A stretch of 64,000 bases of DNA, taken from Alkaliphilus transvaalensis ATCC 700919 (GTDB lineage: Bacteria > Bacillota > Clostridia > Peptostreptococcales > Natronincolaceae). Below the pieces are notes generated by a model. The model did not search any database and was not told the DNA's origin. It saw only the letters and a list, made by a program, of their open reading frames with translations. Shown piece by piece: positions 51,708 to 60,883 of the stretch. The DNA is taken from NCBI RefSeq assembly GCF_000621485.1, contig NZ_JHYF01000006.1, positions 62,001-126,000 on the forward strand. The letters are read 5' to 3'. Made by a program: the position numbers and the translations under genes. Position 1 is the first letter of the stretch. The number at the start of each line of letters is the position of its first letter.

Positions 51708-52823
51708 ATGGAGGGAATAAGGGAAGAGAAAAAAGAATTGATTTCTTTTAATCAACTTATATGGATTACAGTTGCTCAGTTAGGTGGAGCTTCAATTATT
51801 TATTTACCTGGCATGATTGAAGCAGGGAGAGATATATGGATATCGAACTTAATTGCTTCAATAGTTGGCTATGTAGTAATTTATTGTCATTATCTTCCGT
51901 TGTCTTTGTGTCCAGAATGCTCTATGACAGAAACCTTGAATAAATATTGGGGAAGGGTTATAGGTGGGTTTATTAACCTCTACTATAATTTTTTCTTTTT
52001 TTTTCTATGTTGTCTAATTGTTTCTGATGTTTATTATTTTGGTAAGATAACCTTCCCCGAGACTCCGGGTTATATTTTTACTATTTTTTTTATTGTACCG
52101 ATTGTTTATGGGATAAAATTAGGATTAGAAGTTGTAGTTAGATTATTGGAGTCACTAACTCCACTGCTGGCTATCCTCTATTTTATTTTATTTATTTTAG
52201 TCGTACCCAAATTAAACTTTCAGAACCTACAACCCGTAATGGCAGATGGAATCAGGCCAGTGCTAGCAGGTTCAATACCAAATATGAACTTTCCCTATGC
52301 CCAGATCCTTCCTGTTGCATTTTACTATAAACATACAAGGGCTAAAGAAGGAAATGAAAAAAAATTTTTAAAATATACATTTATCGGCATTGTTATGGCC
52401 ACATTATTACTTACCATAAGATCATTGGCTTCTGTAGCTGCCTTTGAAGAAGAGACTTTAAAAACCCTTGTATTTCCCCCTTTTAGTACGATAAGGGTTA
52501 TTGAGGTAGGGGATATTATTGAAAGACTAGATCCATTTTTTTTAGCAGTTTTTTATGCTACAACTTTTTTTAAGTTTGTGCTGACTTTTTATATTATTTG
52601 TGAGAGTATTTCTGATTATTTTCGTGTTGGAGAGCCAAAAGATTTTGCATGGCCATTAGCAATTCTTATCGGTGTTACAATGCCGTTTTTGATACCAAGG
52701 TTTGATATTATTTTAAGAACGGTAGTACCTTACTTTTTTGTTTCTATACCATTGTTTGTACCAATACCTTTAATTTTGTACATGACGATTAAGATTAAAG
52801 ATGGAAGGAAAAAAGCACAATGA
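51708..52823 (+). CDS. GerB-type endospore germination permease
   Basis: 371 residues from ATG 51708 (GGAAGG ten bases upstream; a TTG at 51699 is too close to the site). Ten membrane helices of the amino-acid permease type (SFNQLIWITVAQLGGASIIY, MIEAGRDIWISNLIAS), as in GerAB proteins that bind the germinant. It is transcribed in the opposite direction to the A and C genes, which is unusual for a receptor operon, across only 114 bases. It overlaps the M15 peptidase gene at its end by 29 bases. Confidence 0.93.
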   Translation: MEGIREEKKELISFNQLIWITVAQLGGASIIYLPGMIEAGRDIWISNLIASIVGYVVIYCHYLPLSLCPECSMTETLNKYWGRVIGGFINLYYNFFFFFLCCLIVSDVYYFGKITFPETPGYIFTIFFIVPIVYGIKLGLEVVVRLLESLTPLLAILYFILFILVVPKLNFQNLQPVMADGIRPVLAGSIPNMNFPYAQILPVAFYYKHTRAKEGNEKKFLKYTFIGIVMATLLLTIRSLASVAAFEEETLKTLVFPPFSTIRVIEVGDIIERLDPFFLAVFYATTFFKFVLTFYIICESISDYFRVGEPKDFAWPLAILIGVTMPFLIPRFDIILRTVVPYFFVSIPLFVPIPLILYMTIKIKDGRKKAQ

Positions 52824-53760
52824 AGCCCTTTAACCTTTCTTCAATTAATAATATTATGTTTGTTACTTTTTCTTCTTTAACAGGAAGCTTTTCATACCAG
52901 AGGGTTTGGGGTTGGCTGTTGAAGTACTTGCCTTTAATTATGATTTCCGGTCGATATTCAAAATGTAGGGTATCAAATAACCCCCATTTGCCTCCCCATA
53001 TAAAATAATGCTTCTCCATGACATCAACTATTTCTTGGGGATAACTCATTAACCGTTTTTCACCAGCTTTTCGTGAGGTCCATTGCCAATAATCATCTTT
53101 ATGAATAGCTAAGTCTATTGATATGCCAAAGGAATGGGGGCTTAATCTATTAGTGTTAGAGATATACCTAAAATTATAGGTACCACCTATAGGGTGTAGA
53201 TAGGACCAAAGATGTGGAGCATCTTTAAGAAGGTGGGTTAATTCGTCTAGGGCTTGATTAAGATGCAAGGATGCAGAATTATTGCTATTAAACCGATGAT
53301 AGGAAGAATTAACACGGATGCCAGTTAGGTTTTTTTCAATCTCGACCTGATTAGCTCCATAGACTTCTTTCAACAAAGGATATACTCTTATTCTTCCAGG
53401 GTTATAGTTTTCTGGCATAAGGCCATTAACAGGGCCCAGTAGATATAGTTCTGACATCATATCCTGTAGGTCTGGATTTTGTAGCTTCTCTGTTTCTGTT
53501 TTATTCTTTAGATCGTCATATAGAAGCTTTTCTCCTGACTTTAAGATTAAGTAAACAGTATGTTTATTTTCTATTTCAATATCAACAATGTCATGGGGAT
53601 AAGCCATCATAAGGGAAAAAAGATCTTGTTTTAAAATAGTAAGGTAGTCTACATCTAGTGTTACGTAGGTTTTTTCAGTTATTTTTCTCATATTAAAGAG
53701 ACCCAAAATAGTAGTAACAAGTAATATTAAAGTAAAAATCTTAAGGATAAACTGCTTCAT
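52795..53760 (-). CDS. M15-family peptidase-like protein (VanY/DacB-like)
   Basis: 321 residues on the minus strand. N-terminal hydrophobic anchor (~5-23), a mixed domain, then a zinc peptidase region: SPHSFGISIDLAIH (H and D ligands) and DTLHFEYRPE (final His and Glu). These are the M15 D-alanyl-D-alanine carboxypeptidase/endopeptidase signatures. Located next to the germinant receptor, so a role in spore cortex or cell-wall processing is possible. The end overlaps the B-type permease gene. Confidence 0.82.
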   Translation of the reverse strand: MKQFILKIFTLILLVTTILGLFNMRKITEKTYVTLDVDYLTILKQDLFSLMMAYPHDIVDIEIENKHTVYLILKSGEKLLYDDLKNKTETEKLQNPDLQDMMSELYLLGPVNGLMPENYNPGRIRVYPLLKEVYGANQVEIEKNLTGIRVNSSYHRFNSNNSASLHLNQALDELTHLLKDAPHLWSYLHPIGGTYNFRYISNTNRLSPHSFGISIDLAIHKDDYWQWTSRKAGEKRLMSYPQEIVDVMEKHYFIWGGKWGLFDTLHFEYRPEIIIKGKYFNSQPQTLWYEKLPVKEEKVTNIILLIEERLKGFIVLFSFHL

Positions 53761-53905
53761 TATATCACCTAACCTTTAACAAATTTCTTTATAATATTTA
53801 TTCAAAGGCTATTGGTTAATTGCTTAATTATTTGATTAAAATAGAAAATAACTGGCTAATTTGTTTTTACCCAGAATATTTAGAAGAAGGAAATGAGGAA
53901 AAAAG

Positions 53906-54928
53906 ATGTCAGCTAAAACAAGAATTAGTATTGCTCCAATGGTGGATATCACAGATCGGCATTTTAGATATTTTTGTAGACTCATAACCAGTAAAGCAGT
54001 ATTATATACAGAAATGATTAATAGCAAGACAATTATTTATGGAGATAAAAAGAGGCATTTGGATTTTGATCCCTTTGAAAAACCAGTAGTTTTACAGATT
54101 GCAGGATGCAATAAAAGGGAAGTTGCAGAAGCCGTAAAAATAGCTGAAGAGTGGGATTATGATGAAATAAACCTAAATGTTGGTTGTCCTTCTGATCGTG
54201 TATCTGGAAATCAGATGGGGGCAGCTTTAATGGCCTATCCTGAATTAGTTGCAGAAATGGTTGAAGCCATGAAAAAAGAATCAAAAAAACCGATAACAAT
54301 AAAACATCGTATTGGAATAGATGGAACCAATGTGTTGTCAAGTACACTCCAACAGGTTGTTTTTAATGAGTATGAAGACATGGAAAGATTCGTTAAAATC
54401 GTCTCTCAAGCAGGTGTAAAACATTTTATAGTTCACGCTCGAATTGCTATATTAGAAGGTTTAAGTCCCAAAGAAAATAGAGAAATTCCACCATTAAGAT
54501 ATCATGAAGTCTATAGACTAAAGGAAAAGTTACCTCAACTAATTGTCGAAATTAATGGAGGGGTAAAATCAATAGATGCTATTAACGAGCATTTAAGACA
54601 TGTAGATGGAGTCATGTTAGGAAGGATAGCTTATGAAGATCCCTTTATGTTAAGAGAAATAGATGGATTATATAAGGAGTCATCACCGCTAAAAAGATCT
54701 AGAAGAGAAATTATTGAAGCCTTAATAAATTATGTCCAAAAGATAGAGACAGATTTAGGAACTAGCACAAACCTATTAAGAAATGTTTTAGGACTCTTTG
54801 CCAATCAGAGGGGCAGTAGAAAATGGAGACAACTTATAACACCCCCTTGGCCAAAGGGCTATGGAGGTGCACAATTACTAGAAGAAGCTTTAAAAGTGTT
54901 ACCTTCAGATATATTGGATGACAGATAA
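53906..54928 (+). CDS. dusA: tRNA-dihydrouridine synthase, DusA-like
   Basis: 340 residues, ATG after GGAAATGAGG (weak site). FMN-dependent reduction of uridines in tRNA D-arms. Starts ISIAPMVDITDRHFRYFCRL; has INLNVGCPSDRVSGN with the catalytic Cys, TIKHRIGID, FIVHAR and MLGRIAYEDPFML. The C-terminal NVLGLFANQRGSRKWRQLI is the DusA-type ending (FHGQPGARxWRR in Gammaproteobacteria), whereas Clostridia mostly have DusB-type enzymes. Followed by a convergent hairpin. Confidence 0.92.
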   Translation: MSAKTRISIAPMVDITDRHFRYFCRLITSKAVLYTEMINSKTIIYGDKKRHLDFDPFEKPVVLQIAGCNKREVAEAVKIAEEWDYDEINLNVGCPSDRVSGNQMGAALMAYPELVAEMVEAMKKESKKPITIKHRIGIDGTNVLSSTLQQVVFNEYEDMERFVKIVSQAGVKHFIVHARIAILEGLSPKENREIPPLRYHEVYRLKEKLPQLIVEINGGVKSIDAINEHLRHVDGVMLGRIAYEDPFMLREIDGLYKESSPLKRSRREIIEALINYVQKIETDLGTSTNLLRNVLGLFANQRGSRKWRQLITPPWPKGYGGAQLLEEALKVLPSDILDDR

Positions 54929-54943
54929 AAAGTTGAATAAAAG

Positions 54944-54967
54944 GAAGAGGGTTTAAACACCCCCTTC
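54944..54967. terminator. convergent terminator
   Basis: Stem GAAGAGGGTG-type with CCCCCTTC arm (GAAGAGGGTTT ... ACACCCCCTTC), between dusA and the zinc-ribbon gene. Confidence 0.6.
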
Positions 54968-54979
54968 TTAAGTATTAGA

Positions 54980-56098
54980 TTATTGTAGCTGAGAAACTAC
55001 TCTTAGTATTACAGCGATAACAGCAATAATACTTAGAATCGTGATAGTAACCTTTAGTTTATCATAAGGGGCTTTTCCTTGCACTTCACCCGTCTGCCCA
55101 TTTATAAGGAATTGATAGGTTTTGCCCTTATAAGTGTATGCTGAAATCCAAATGGGGAGTAAAATGTGTTTATAGGTGATCTGGTCATAGGATGTACTTA
55201 TATGAAGGTTTCTTACAGTATCTCCATTAATTTTTCTAATAACACCACTACGTATTTTACTTTTAATTGCCTCTTTAGCCTTAGTCCAACCTTCTTTTAA
55301 TCCAATACTATACTTCTCTGCAATAAAACCAGAGAAATATTCTGGACGATAACTCACTAGATCTTTTAGGTTAAAGGTAGCTAATTTTTCAACTAGGGCA
55401 TCTACTTGTTTAGAAGCAGGAACTAATTCGTCATCAAAAAATTCATTATAGACACCACTAGTAAAGCTCCATCGGGTTTTTCGAACTCGTTTATTCTGGG
55501 CTACTCTTTTACCGTTCTTTGTCACATATACAGTTTCATTTACATAATAATAGGTACCCTTCTCACCCCTATAGACAGAGTTTGTTTGGGCATCATAGGT
55601 CCAGTAAGGAATATACACACCCGATAAATGGTCTATATGATGGTGACTTTTTAAATCCTTTGGCGCAAAAAACTTTTTCTTTAGCCATTTAGAAAATTGT
55701 TCTTTAGCTTGATTAGCAGTCACTTTAAAAGGCACCAGAGATTCTGGACGAATTCCTGGTTGTTCATCTATATTAGAGATGTGGGAAGAGTCACAAAAAG
55801 CACAGTGTTGAACAGTGTTATTTGATTCTAAGACCGTTTCAGCACCACAATGATTACAATGAATAACCCTTACAACCCTGCCCCAGTCGGTAGAGCAGAG
55901 GGCTTCCCCCGAAGCAAAGTCATGTTCTTTAATATCTTCAGAGGTGCCTTCAATCGAAATGATACTGCCACAGTAATGACATTCTAAAGCTTGTTTTTCG
56001 GGATTAAAAACCATTCCTCCTCCACAAGAGGAACAAGGAAAGGTATCGGTATTACTGACTGTTTTATCATTTCCAGCTTCATAGGAATCAATTGTCAT
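54980..56098 (-). CDS. zinc-ribbon protein, TFIIB-type ribbon plus membrane anchor
   Basis: 372 residues on the minus strand, ATG after AGGAGG. Two zinc ribbons: CSSCGGGMVF ... CHYCGS (~22-43) and CNHCGAE ... CAFCDSS (~75-100). A long mixed domain follows with YIPYWTYDAQTN and a Trp/Tyr-rich region, and a single membrane helix at the very end (~347-368). Ten bases after the SPFH gene, so co-transcribed. In Bacillus a similar pair is next to phage-shock-like YdjFGHI. Function unknown. Confidence 0.87.
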   Translation of the reverse strand: MTIDSYEAGNDKTVSNTDTFPCSSCGGGMVFNPEKQALECHYCGSIISIEGTSEDIKEHDFASGEALCSTDWGRVVRVIHCNHCGAETVLESNNTVQHCAFCDSSHISNIDEQPGIRPESLVPFKVTANQAKEQFSKWLKKKFFAPKDLKSHHHIDHLSGVYIPYWTYDAQTNSVYRGEKGTYYYVNETVYVTKNGKRVAQNKRVRKTRWSFTSGVYNEFFDDELVPASKQVDALVEKLATFNLKDLVSYRPEYFSGFIAEKYSIGLKEGWTKAKEAIKSKIRSGVIRKINGDTVRNLHISTSYDQITYKHILLPIWISAYTYKGKTYQFLINGQTGEVQGKAPYDKLKVTITILSIIAVIAVILRVVSQLQ

Positions 56099-56108
56099 AG
56101 AAGTCCTC

Positions 56109-57188
56109 CTACATTAACTTGCTGCCACACTCTGGGCAGAATTTCATTCCTGGGTTAAACTCTTTATTACAGGCTGTGCACTTAGGGGTTGGTGGTGTTG
56201 TTGGGTTACCACAATTACCACAAAATTTTGCACCAGGAGTAAGTTGACTATTACAGTTATGACAATTTACAGCAGCTGTTGGTTGTGGTGGTTGAGAATG
56301 CTGAGGCTGTTGATATTGTGGTTGCTGCTGAGACTGATTCATTGCATTGGCAATCATTCCCCCAAAGGCAGCACCAGCACCTAAGCCCATACCTGCTCCT
56401 ACAGCGCCAGAACCTTCATTTCTAGCTGCATCTCCTAAGGCTTCAGCAGCTTTGTATTGAGTATACTTACCCATATCACCAATAATACCCATGGAAGTTC
56501 TCTGATCTAATTGTGCTTCAACTTCTGGTGGCAATGAAATATTTTCCACAACTACAGAAGTTACATCAAAACCATAGGCTTCAAATTTGGGTTTAAGTTT
56601 AGTTTGAGATTGTTCGCCAAATTGATCATAATACATGGATAGATCAAGGGCTGGTATTTGAGATTCAGCAATCATATCCGACACACCGGAGGTAACCATT
56701 CTTTTTAATTGATCTGCAATATTATGGGTAGTAAAAATATTGTTTGTACCAAAGATTTCACGTAAAAATTTAATAGGATCAATAACTCTAAAGGAATATG
56801 TACCAAAGGCCCTAAAACGAAGCATCCCAAAGTCTTGGTCCCTCATCATTACAGGGTTAGAAGTACCCCATTTTTGGTGGGTAAATTGTTTTGTGTTAAC
56901 AAAATATACCTCAGACTTAAAGGGTGAATTAAAGCCATACTTCCATGACTTTAGCTTAGTTAAGACAGGTAAATTTTGTGTATCTAATTGATAACGACCA
57001 GGAGAAAAGACATCGGCAATTTGACCTTCGTTAATGAAGACTGCAGCCTGAGATTCCCTAACGGTTAATTGTGCTCCCATCTTTATTTCTTTGTTTTGTA
57101 CTGGAAATTGATAAACCATTGTATCACTGGATGAATCGGTCCATTCAATTACTTCTATTAGCTGACTTTTAAGAAAGTTTTTAAACAT
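56109..57188 (-). CDS. SPFH-domain protein, YdjI-like, with C-terminal zinc ribbons
   Basis: 359 residues on the minus strand, ATG after AGGGGGAGC. An SPFH domain (~1-240) with QLTVRESQAAVFINEGQIAD and DFGMLRFRAFGTYSFRVIDP, then AEALGDAARNEGSGAVGAGM, a Gln/Pro-rich linker (~285-305), and two zinc-ribbon pairs CHNCNSQL...CGNCGN and CTACNKEF...CPECGS. YdjI-type proteins form a membrane-associated ring linked to the phage-shock-like response. Probable partner of the ribbon protein that follows. Confidence 0.9.
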   Translation of the reverse strand: MFKNFLKSQLIEVIEWTDSSSDTMVYQFPVQNKEIKMGAQLTVRESQAAVFINEGQIADVFSPGRYQLDTQNLPVLTKLKSWKYGFNSPFKSEVYFVNTKQFTHQKWGTSNPVMMRDQDFGMLRFRAFGTYSFRVIDPIKFLREIFGTNNIFTTHNIADQLKRMVTSGVSDMIAESQIPALDLSMYYDQFGEQSQTKLKPKFEAYGFDVTSVVVENISLPPEVEAQLDQRTSMGIIGDMGKYTQYKAAEALGDAARNEGSGAVGAGMGLGAGAAFGGMIANAMNQSQQQPQYQQPQHSQPPQPTAAVNCHNCNSQLTPGAKFCGNCGNPTTPPTPKCTACNKEFNPGMKFCPECGSKLM

Positions 57189-57325
57189 ATGTCGTGCTCC
57201 CCCTCTATCAAATATATTTAATTTATTATATCAATAGTTTATTAGTTTGTCATAAAAATATGTAAATTAGGGTAGGATTGGTAAGAAAAAATTAACATTA
57301 ACAATGAAAAGAATTAAAAAACTAA

Positions 57326-57358
57326 AAAAAACTCTTCCCCAAAAGGAAGAGCTTTATT
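57326..57358 (-). terminator. terminator after the CofE-like gene (minus strand)
   Basis: On the + strand AAAAAACTCTTCC then GGAAGAGCTTT; read on the minus strand the stem is followed by a long U-run. Confidence 0.85.
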
Positions 57359-57360
57359 AG

Positions 57361-58551
57361 TTACTTAGAGTAGTTGTCAAAATATCCTTGAATAAATACG
57401 ATGGGAGTACCTTTATCGCCACTACCAGAAGTTAAATCACAAAGAGAACCGATCAGGTCTGTAAGTTTCCTTGGGGTTGTTCCTTGGGCTTCCATAGCAC
57501 CAACAAGATTAGAATCTTTATTTTTAATATGCTCCCTAATGGCACTTTGTAGTTCTTCTCCCTTTAGATTAGCAAAATTATTATCTGCCAAGTACTTAAT
57601 TTTTACTTCGTTAGGAGTACCTTCTAAGCCACTTGTATAGGCAGGTGAAACAACTGGATCTGCAAGTTCCCAAATTTTACCTATAGGATCTTTAAAGGCA
57701 CCATCCCCGTAAATCATTACCTCTACAGTTTTTCCTGTAACTTCCTTAAGTTTAGCTTGAATTGAATCAACAATAGGCTGGCAATTGTTTGGGAAAAGCT
57801 TTACGCTATCCTCTGTCGATTTATTAGAGCCAAGAAGACCATAGGCCTCATTGTATCCACTTCCATCAATTGACTTTGATAAAATTTCATCTAAACTATA
57901 AATTCTTTCCCCACCATTGGTTTTTAAAATTCTTTTAGTTCTAAAACGGGTATGAATATCACATGTAAGGACATTTTTACTATAGTCTAGAATCGTTTTA
58001 GCGTTATTAGAGAAGATAATCTCACATTCTATGCCATATTCTTCAACTAAAGATTTATAGTATTCAATATAATCAACACCTGTAAAGGTGTGTTTATTGT
58101 ATCCAAAATAGTCACGGAACTGCTTTTCTGTTAAGACATCAGTCCAAGGATTAATCCCCTTTTCATCTAAAAGATCTAAATCAACTAAATGATTACCTAC
58201 TTCATCAGCAGGATAGCTGAGCATTAAAACGATTTTCTTAGCCCCTTTTGCAATACCTCGAAGACATATAGCAAAGCGATTTCGACTTAGAATTGGAAAA
58301 ATAACACCAATGGTTTCATCACCAAACTTTGAGGCTACATCCTTTGCAATAGCATCAATACTTGCATAGTTTCCTTGGGCTCTAGCTACTATAGACTCAG
58401 TAATAGCCACTATATCCTGATTATTAATAGTAAATCCTTCTTTTTCTGATGCTTGTAAGACATTATTTACAACTATTTCTGCAATGTCATCTCCTTGATT
58501 GATGATTGGTGCCCGTAGACCTCTAACAACAGTACCTACGATCCTTTCCAT
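57361..58551 (-). CDS. coenzyme F420-0:L-glutamate ligase-like protein (CofE family)
   Basis: 396 residues on the minus strand, ATG after AAGGAGTG. The N-terminus has VRGLRAPIINQGDDIAEIVV, then NQDIVAITESIVARAQGNYA, as in F420 gamma-glutamyl ligases, but the protein is longer (CofE ~250) with an added C-terminal part containing YGDGAFKDPIGKIWELADPV and DLTSGSGDKGTPIVF. Longer homologues occur in Firmicutes without F420, so another glutamate or glutamyl ligation is possible. Divergent from a LysR gene. Confidence 0.83.
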   Translation of the reverse strand: MERIVGTVVRGLRAPIINQGDDIAEIVVNNVLQASEKEGFTINNQDIVAITESIVARAQGNYASIDAIAKDVASKFGDETIGVIFPILSRNRFAICLRGIAKGAKKIVLMLSYPADEVGNHLVDLDLLDEKGINPWTDVLTEKQFRDYFGYNKHTFTGVDYIEYYKSLVEEYGIECEIIFSNNAKTILDYSKNVLTCDIHTRFRTKRILKTNGGERIYSLDEILSKSIDGSGYNEAYGLLGSNKSTEDSVKLFPNNCQPIVDSIQAKLKEVTGKTVEVMIYGDGAFKDPIGKIWELADPVVSPAYTSGLEGTPNEVKIKYLADNNFANLKGEELQSAIREHIKNKDSNLVGAMEAQGTTPRKLTDLIGSLCDLTSGSGDKGTPIVFIQGYFDNYSK

Positions 58552-58669
58552 TTCTAATCACTCCTTAAATATACATTTAAATATTGATATTACCTATACT
58601 TGTACTATATATTAATTTATGATATAAGTAAAATAAATAGATATAATACTTGATATAAGGAGAGCTTAT

Positions 58670-59557
58670 ATGATAGCTAAATTAGATCTTTATAGAGTCT
58701 TTGTAGAGGTGGCAAAGCAACAGAGTTTTTCTAGCGCGGCTAAAGGTCTCTTTATGACTCAACCAGCTGTAAGTCAATCTATTAGACAGTTAGAAAAAGA
58801 ATTGGATATGCGACTTTTTACTAGAACTTCAAAGGGGGTAGCCCTAACTAATGAAGGACAACAGTTACACGAATACATTAGAACGGCCATTAATTTAATT
58901 GATGTAGGAGAAAAAAAGCTCATAGAGTCTAAACAATTGTTGTCAGGAGAATTAAAAATAGGGGTAGGCGATACGATTTCAAGATATTTTTTATTACCTT
59001 ATCTTGAAAAATTTAATAACCTATCACCAAATATTAAATTAAGAATTATAAACCGAACAACCGTTGAACTTTGCAACATGCTAAAATCTGGCGAAATCGA
59101 CATAGCGATTTGTAATTTACCTATAAAGGATTCTGCCATAGAAATTAGAAAATGTTTAGAAGTACAAGATATCTTCGTAAGTGGTGAAAGATATAAAAGG
59201 GAATTTATAGGGCCAATAGCCCTAGCAGAGTTGGTAAAATATCCACTGATTTTCTTAGATGCGAAATCTAACACTAGAAGATATGTGGAAAAGTATATAT
59301 TAACCAAGGGTATTAAAATCACCCCAGAAATAGAATTGGGTTCCCATGACCTACTGTTAGAGTTTGCAAAAGCCAATTTAGGAATTGCATGTGTCATTAG
59401 AGAATTTTCTCTGGATTATTTAGAAACAGAAAAATTGTTTGAGGTGCCACTAGAAGAAAAAATCCCTAAAAGAAGTATCGGTTTCTGTTTTTTGAAGGGA
59501 GTCTCCCTTTCTCCAGCTTCTTCTAATTTTGTTAAAATTGTTGAAGATAATCTCTAG
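58670..59557 (+). CDS. LysR-family regulator
   Basis: 295 residues, ATG after AAGGAGAG. Helix-turn-helix DLYRVFVEVAKQQSFSSAAK, LFMTQPAVSQSIRQLEKELD, LFTRTSKGVALTNEGQ. The effector-binding domain is complete. Divergent from the CofE-like gene (118 bases apart), which it probably regulates along with itself. Confidence 0.92.
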   Translation: MIAKLDLYRVFVEVAKQQSFSSAAKGLFMTQPAVSQSIRQLEKELDMRLFTRTSKGVALTNEGQQLHEYIRTAINLIDVGEKKLIESKQLLSGELKIGVGDTISRYFLLPYLEKFNNLSPNIKLRIINRTTVELCNMLKSGEIDIAICNLPIKDSAIEIRKCLEVQDIFVSGERYKREFIGPIALAELVKYPLIFLDAKSNTRRYVEKYILTKGIKITPEIELGSHDLLLEFAKANLGIACVIREFSLDYLETEKLFEVPLEEKIPKRSIGFCFLKGVSLSPASSNFVKIVEDNL

Positions 59558-59635
59558 AAGGGATTCCTCTAGTTTTTAGCGAATATATAGAAAATATAAA
59601 TTATCTAAAATTCTTTAAAGTAGGAGGGATCCTGT

Positions 59636-60115
59636 TTGGAGCGGGTAAACAAAATACTAAGCCATCCAAAATATTTAGAAAACCTAGAAAAAAACCTTAA
59701 AGCAGAAAAGGAACGTCAGTTTTGTAGACATAACCTCCAACACTTTTTAGATGTGGCACGGGTAGCCTATATTATTTCTCTTGAAAGGGAATTAAATCTT
59801 AAAAAGGAAGTAGTATATGCAGCAGCCCTTCTTCATGATATTGGTCGATGGAAGCAGTATCAGGAGGGGTTAGATCATGCCATTGTTAGTGCTGAATTAG
59901 CCAAAGAGATTCTCTATGAAACAGGATTTAAAGAAGACGAAGTTGCTATGATTTTACAAGCTATTCAGAAACACCGAAGAGGTAAGGATCTAATATCTGC
60001 TCTAGATAAGGTTTTATATGAAGGGGATAAGCTTTCCAGACCTTGTATTGAATGTAGTCAAATTAATGAATGTAATCGCTTTATCCACCAAGATAAGGCA
60101 GAAATTAAATACTAA
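59636..60115 (+). CDS. HD-domain phosphohydrolase
   Basis: 159 residues, TTG start after GGAGGG. HD motif elements: CRHNLQHFLDVARV (first His), AALLHDIGRWKQYQ (HD pair), HAIVSAELAKEI and KHRRGKD. The C-terminal tail has CIECSQINEC, three cysteines that might bind metal. Such small HD proteins are phosphatases or nucleotide hydrolases. It precedes the folate genes by 180 bases; in some Firmicutes a similar HD gene is in this position, where a role in pterin or nucleotide processing has been suggested. Confidence 0.85.
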   Translation: MERVNKILSHPKYLENLEKNLKAEKERQFCRHNLQHFLDVARVAYIISLERELNLKKEVVYAAALLHDIGRWKQYQEGLDHAIVSAELAKEILYETGFKEDEVAMILQAIQKHRRGKDLISALDKVLYEGDKLSRPCIECSQINECNRFIHQDKAEIKY

Positions 60116-60175
60116 TAGGCGAAAACAAGTACTATATGAAGATATTAATGGGTTAATGCATTAATTAATATTAGT

Positions 60176-60211
60176 CATGTATGGGTAGACATTATCCATG
60201 TATGGATAGAC
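60176..60211. repeat. direct repeat upstream of pabA
   Basis: CATGTATGGGTAGAC (60176-60190) and CATGTATGGATAGAC (60197-60211), one mismatch, 21-base period. Spacing of two DNA turns suggests tandem binding of a regulator in the leader of the folate operon. Confidence 0.5.
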
Positions 60212-60294
60212 TAAATTTTCAGTTGTAAAAACGAATTTCTATAGCATTTTAAAGTAGCGTTTTCGGAAGGTACTTAAATAAAGGAGTGGAATCA

Positions 60295-60867
60295 GTGATA
60301 TTAATGATTGATAATTATGACTCGTTTACCTATAACTTAATTCAATACCTGTCCTCATTAAAGGAAGAAGTCGTTGTTTATCGAAATGACTGCATTAGCC
60401 TTGAAGAAATAGAAGCTTTAAGGCCTGAAATAATTGTCCTTTCACCAGGACCATGTACCCCTAACGAAGCGGGAATTTGTATTGAAGTAGTAGAAAAATT
60501 TAAAGGCAAAATCCCTATTTTGGGGATCTGTTTAGGCCACCAAACCATCGGACAAGTTTTTGGGGCTAAAGTCATTAAAGCCCTAGAACCAGTCCATGGG
60601 AAGGTACATCCAATCCTTCATACTAATCAGGGGGTTTTTACGGGACTAAATAACCCACTAAAGGTAACTAGGTATCATTCTTTAGTGATCGATAGAGACA
60701 CCCTACCCGATTGTTTTGAGATTACTGCAGAGACAAATGAAGGTGAGATTATGGGAATAAGGCATAAAGAATATATGATTGAAGGCGTACAGTTTCATCC
60801 AGAAGCAATATTAACAGAAATGGGTATGGAACTTTTAAATAACTTTCTGGTAGCGGCAAAACAATAG
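60295..60867 (+). CDS. pabA: aminodeoxychorismate/anthranilate synthase component II
   Basis: 190 residues from GTG 60295 (AAGGAG eight bases upstream; in-frame starts at 60286 and 60304 are less suited). Class I glutamine amidotransferase: [20 protein letters not shown], catalytic Cys in [12 protein letters not shown], His and Glu in [10 protein letters not shown], oxyanion region [13 protein letters not shown]. Delivers ammonia to PabB for 4-amino-4-deoxychorismate. In a folate operon, so the pab role is more likely than trp. Confidence 0.93.
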   Translation: MILMIDNYDSFTYNLIQYLSSLKEEVVVYRNDCISLEEIEALRPEIIVLSPGPCTPNEAGICIEVVEKFKGKIPILGICLGHQTIGQVFGAKVIKALEPVHGKVHPILHTNQGVFTGLNNPLKVTRYHSLVIDRDTLPDCFEITAETNEGEIMGIRHKEYMIEGVQFHPEAILTEMGMELLNNFLVAAKQ

Positions 60868-60883
60868 AAAAGTAGGTGACAAA

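Noticed and set aside
60116-60294. THF riboswitch before pabA
   Set aside because: The conserved THF elements are not visible; only a direct repeat is seen.
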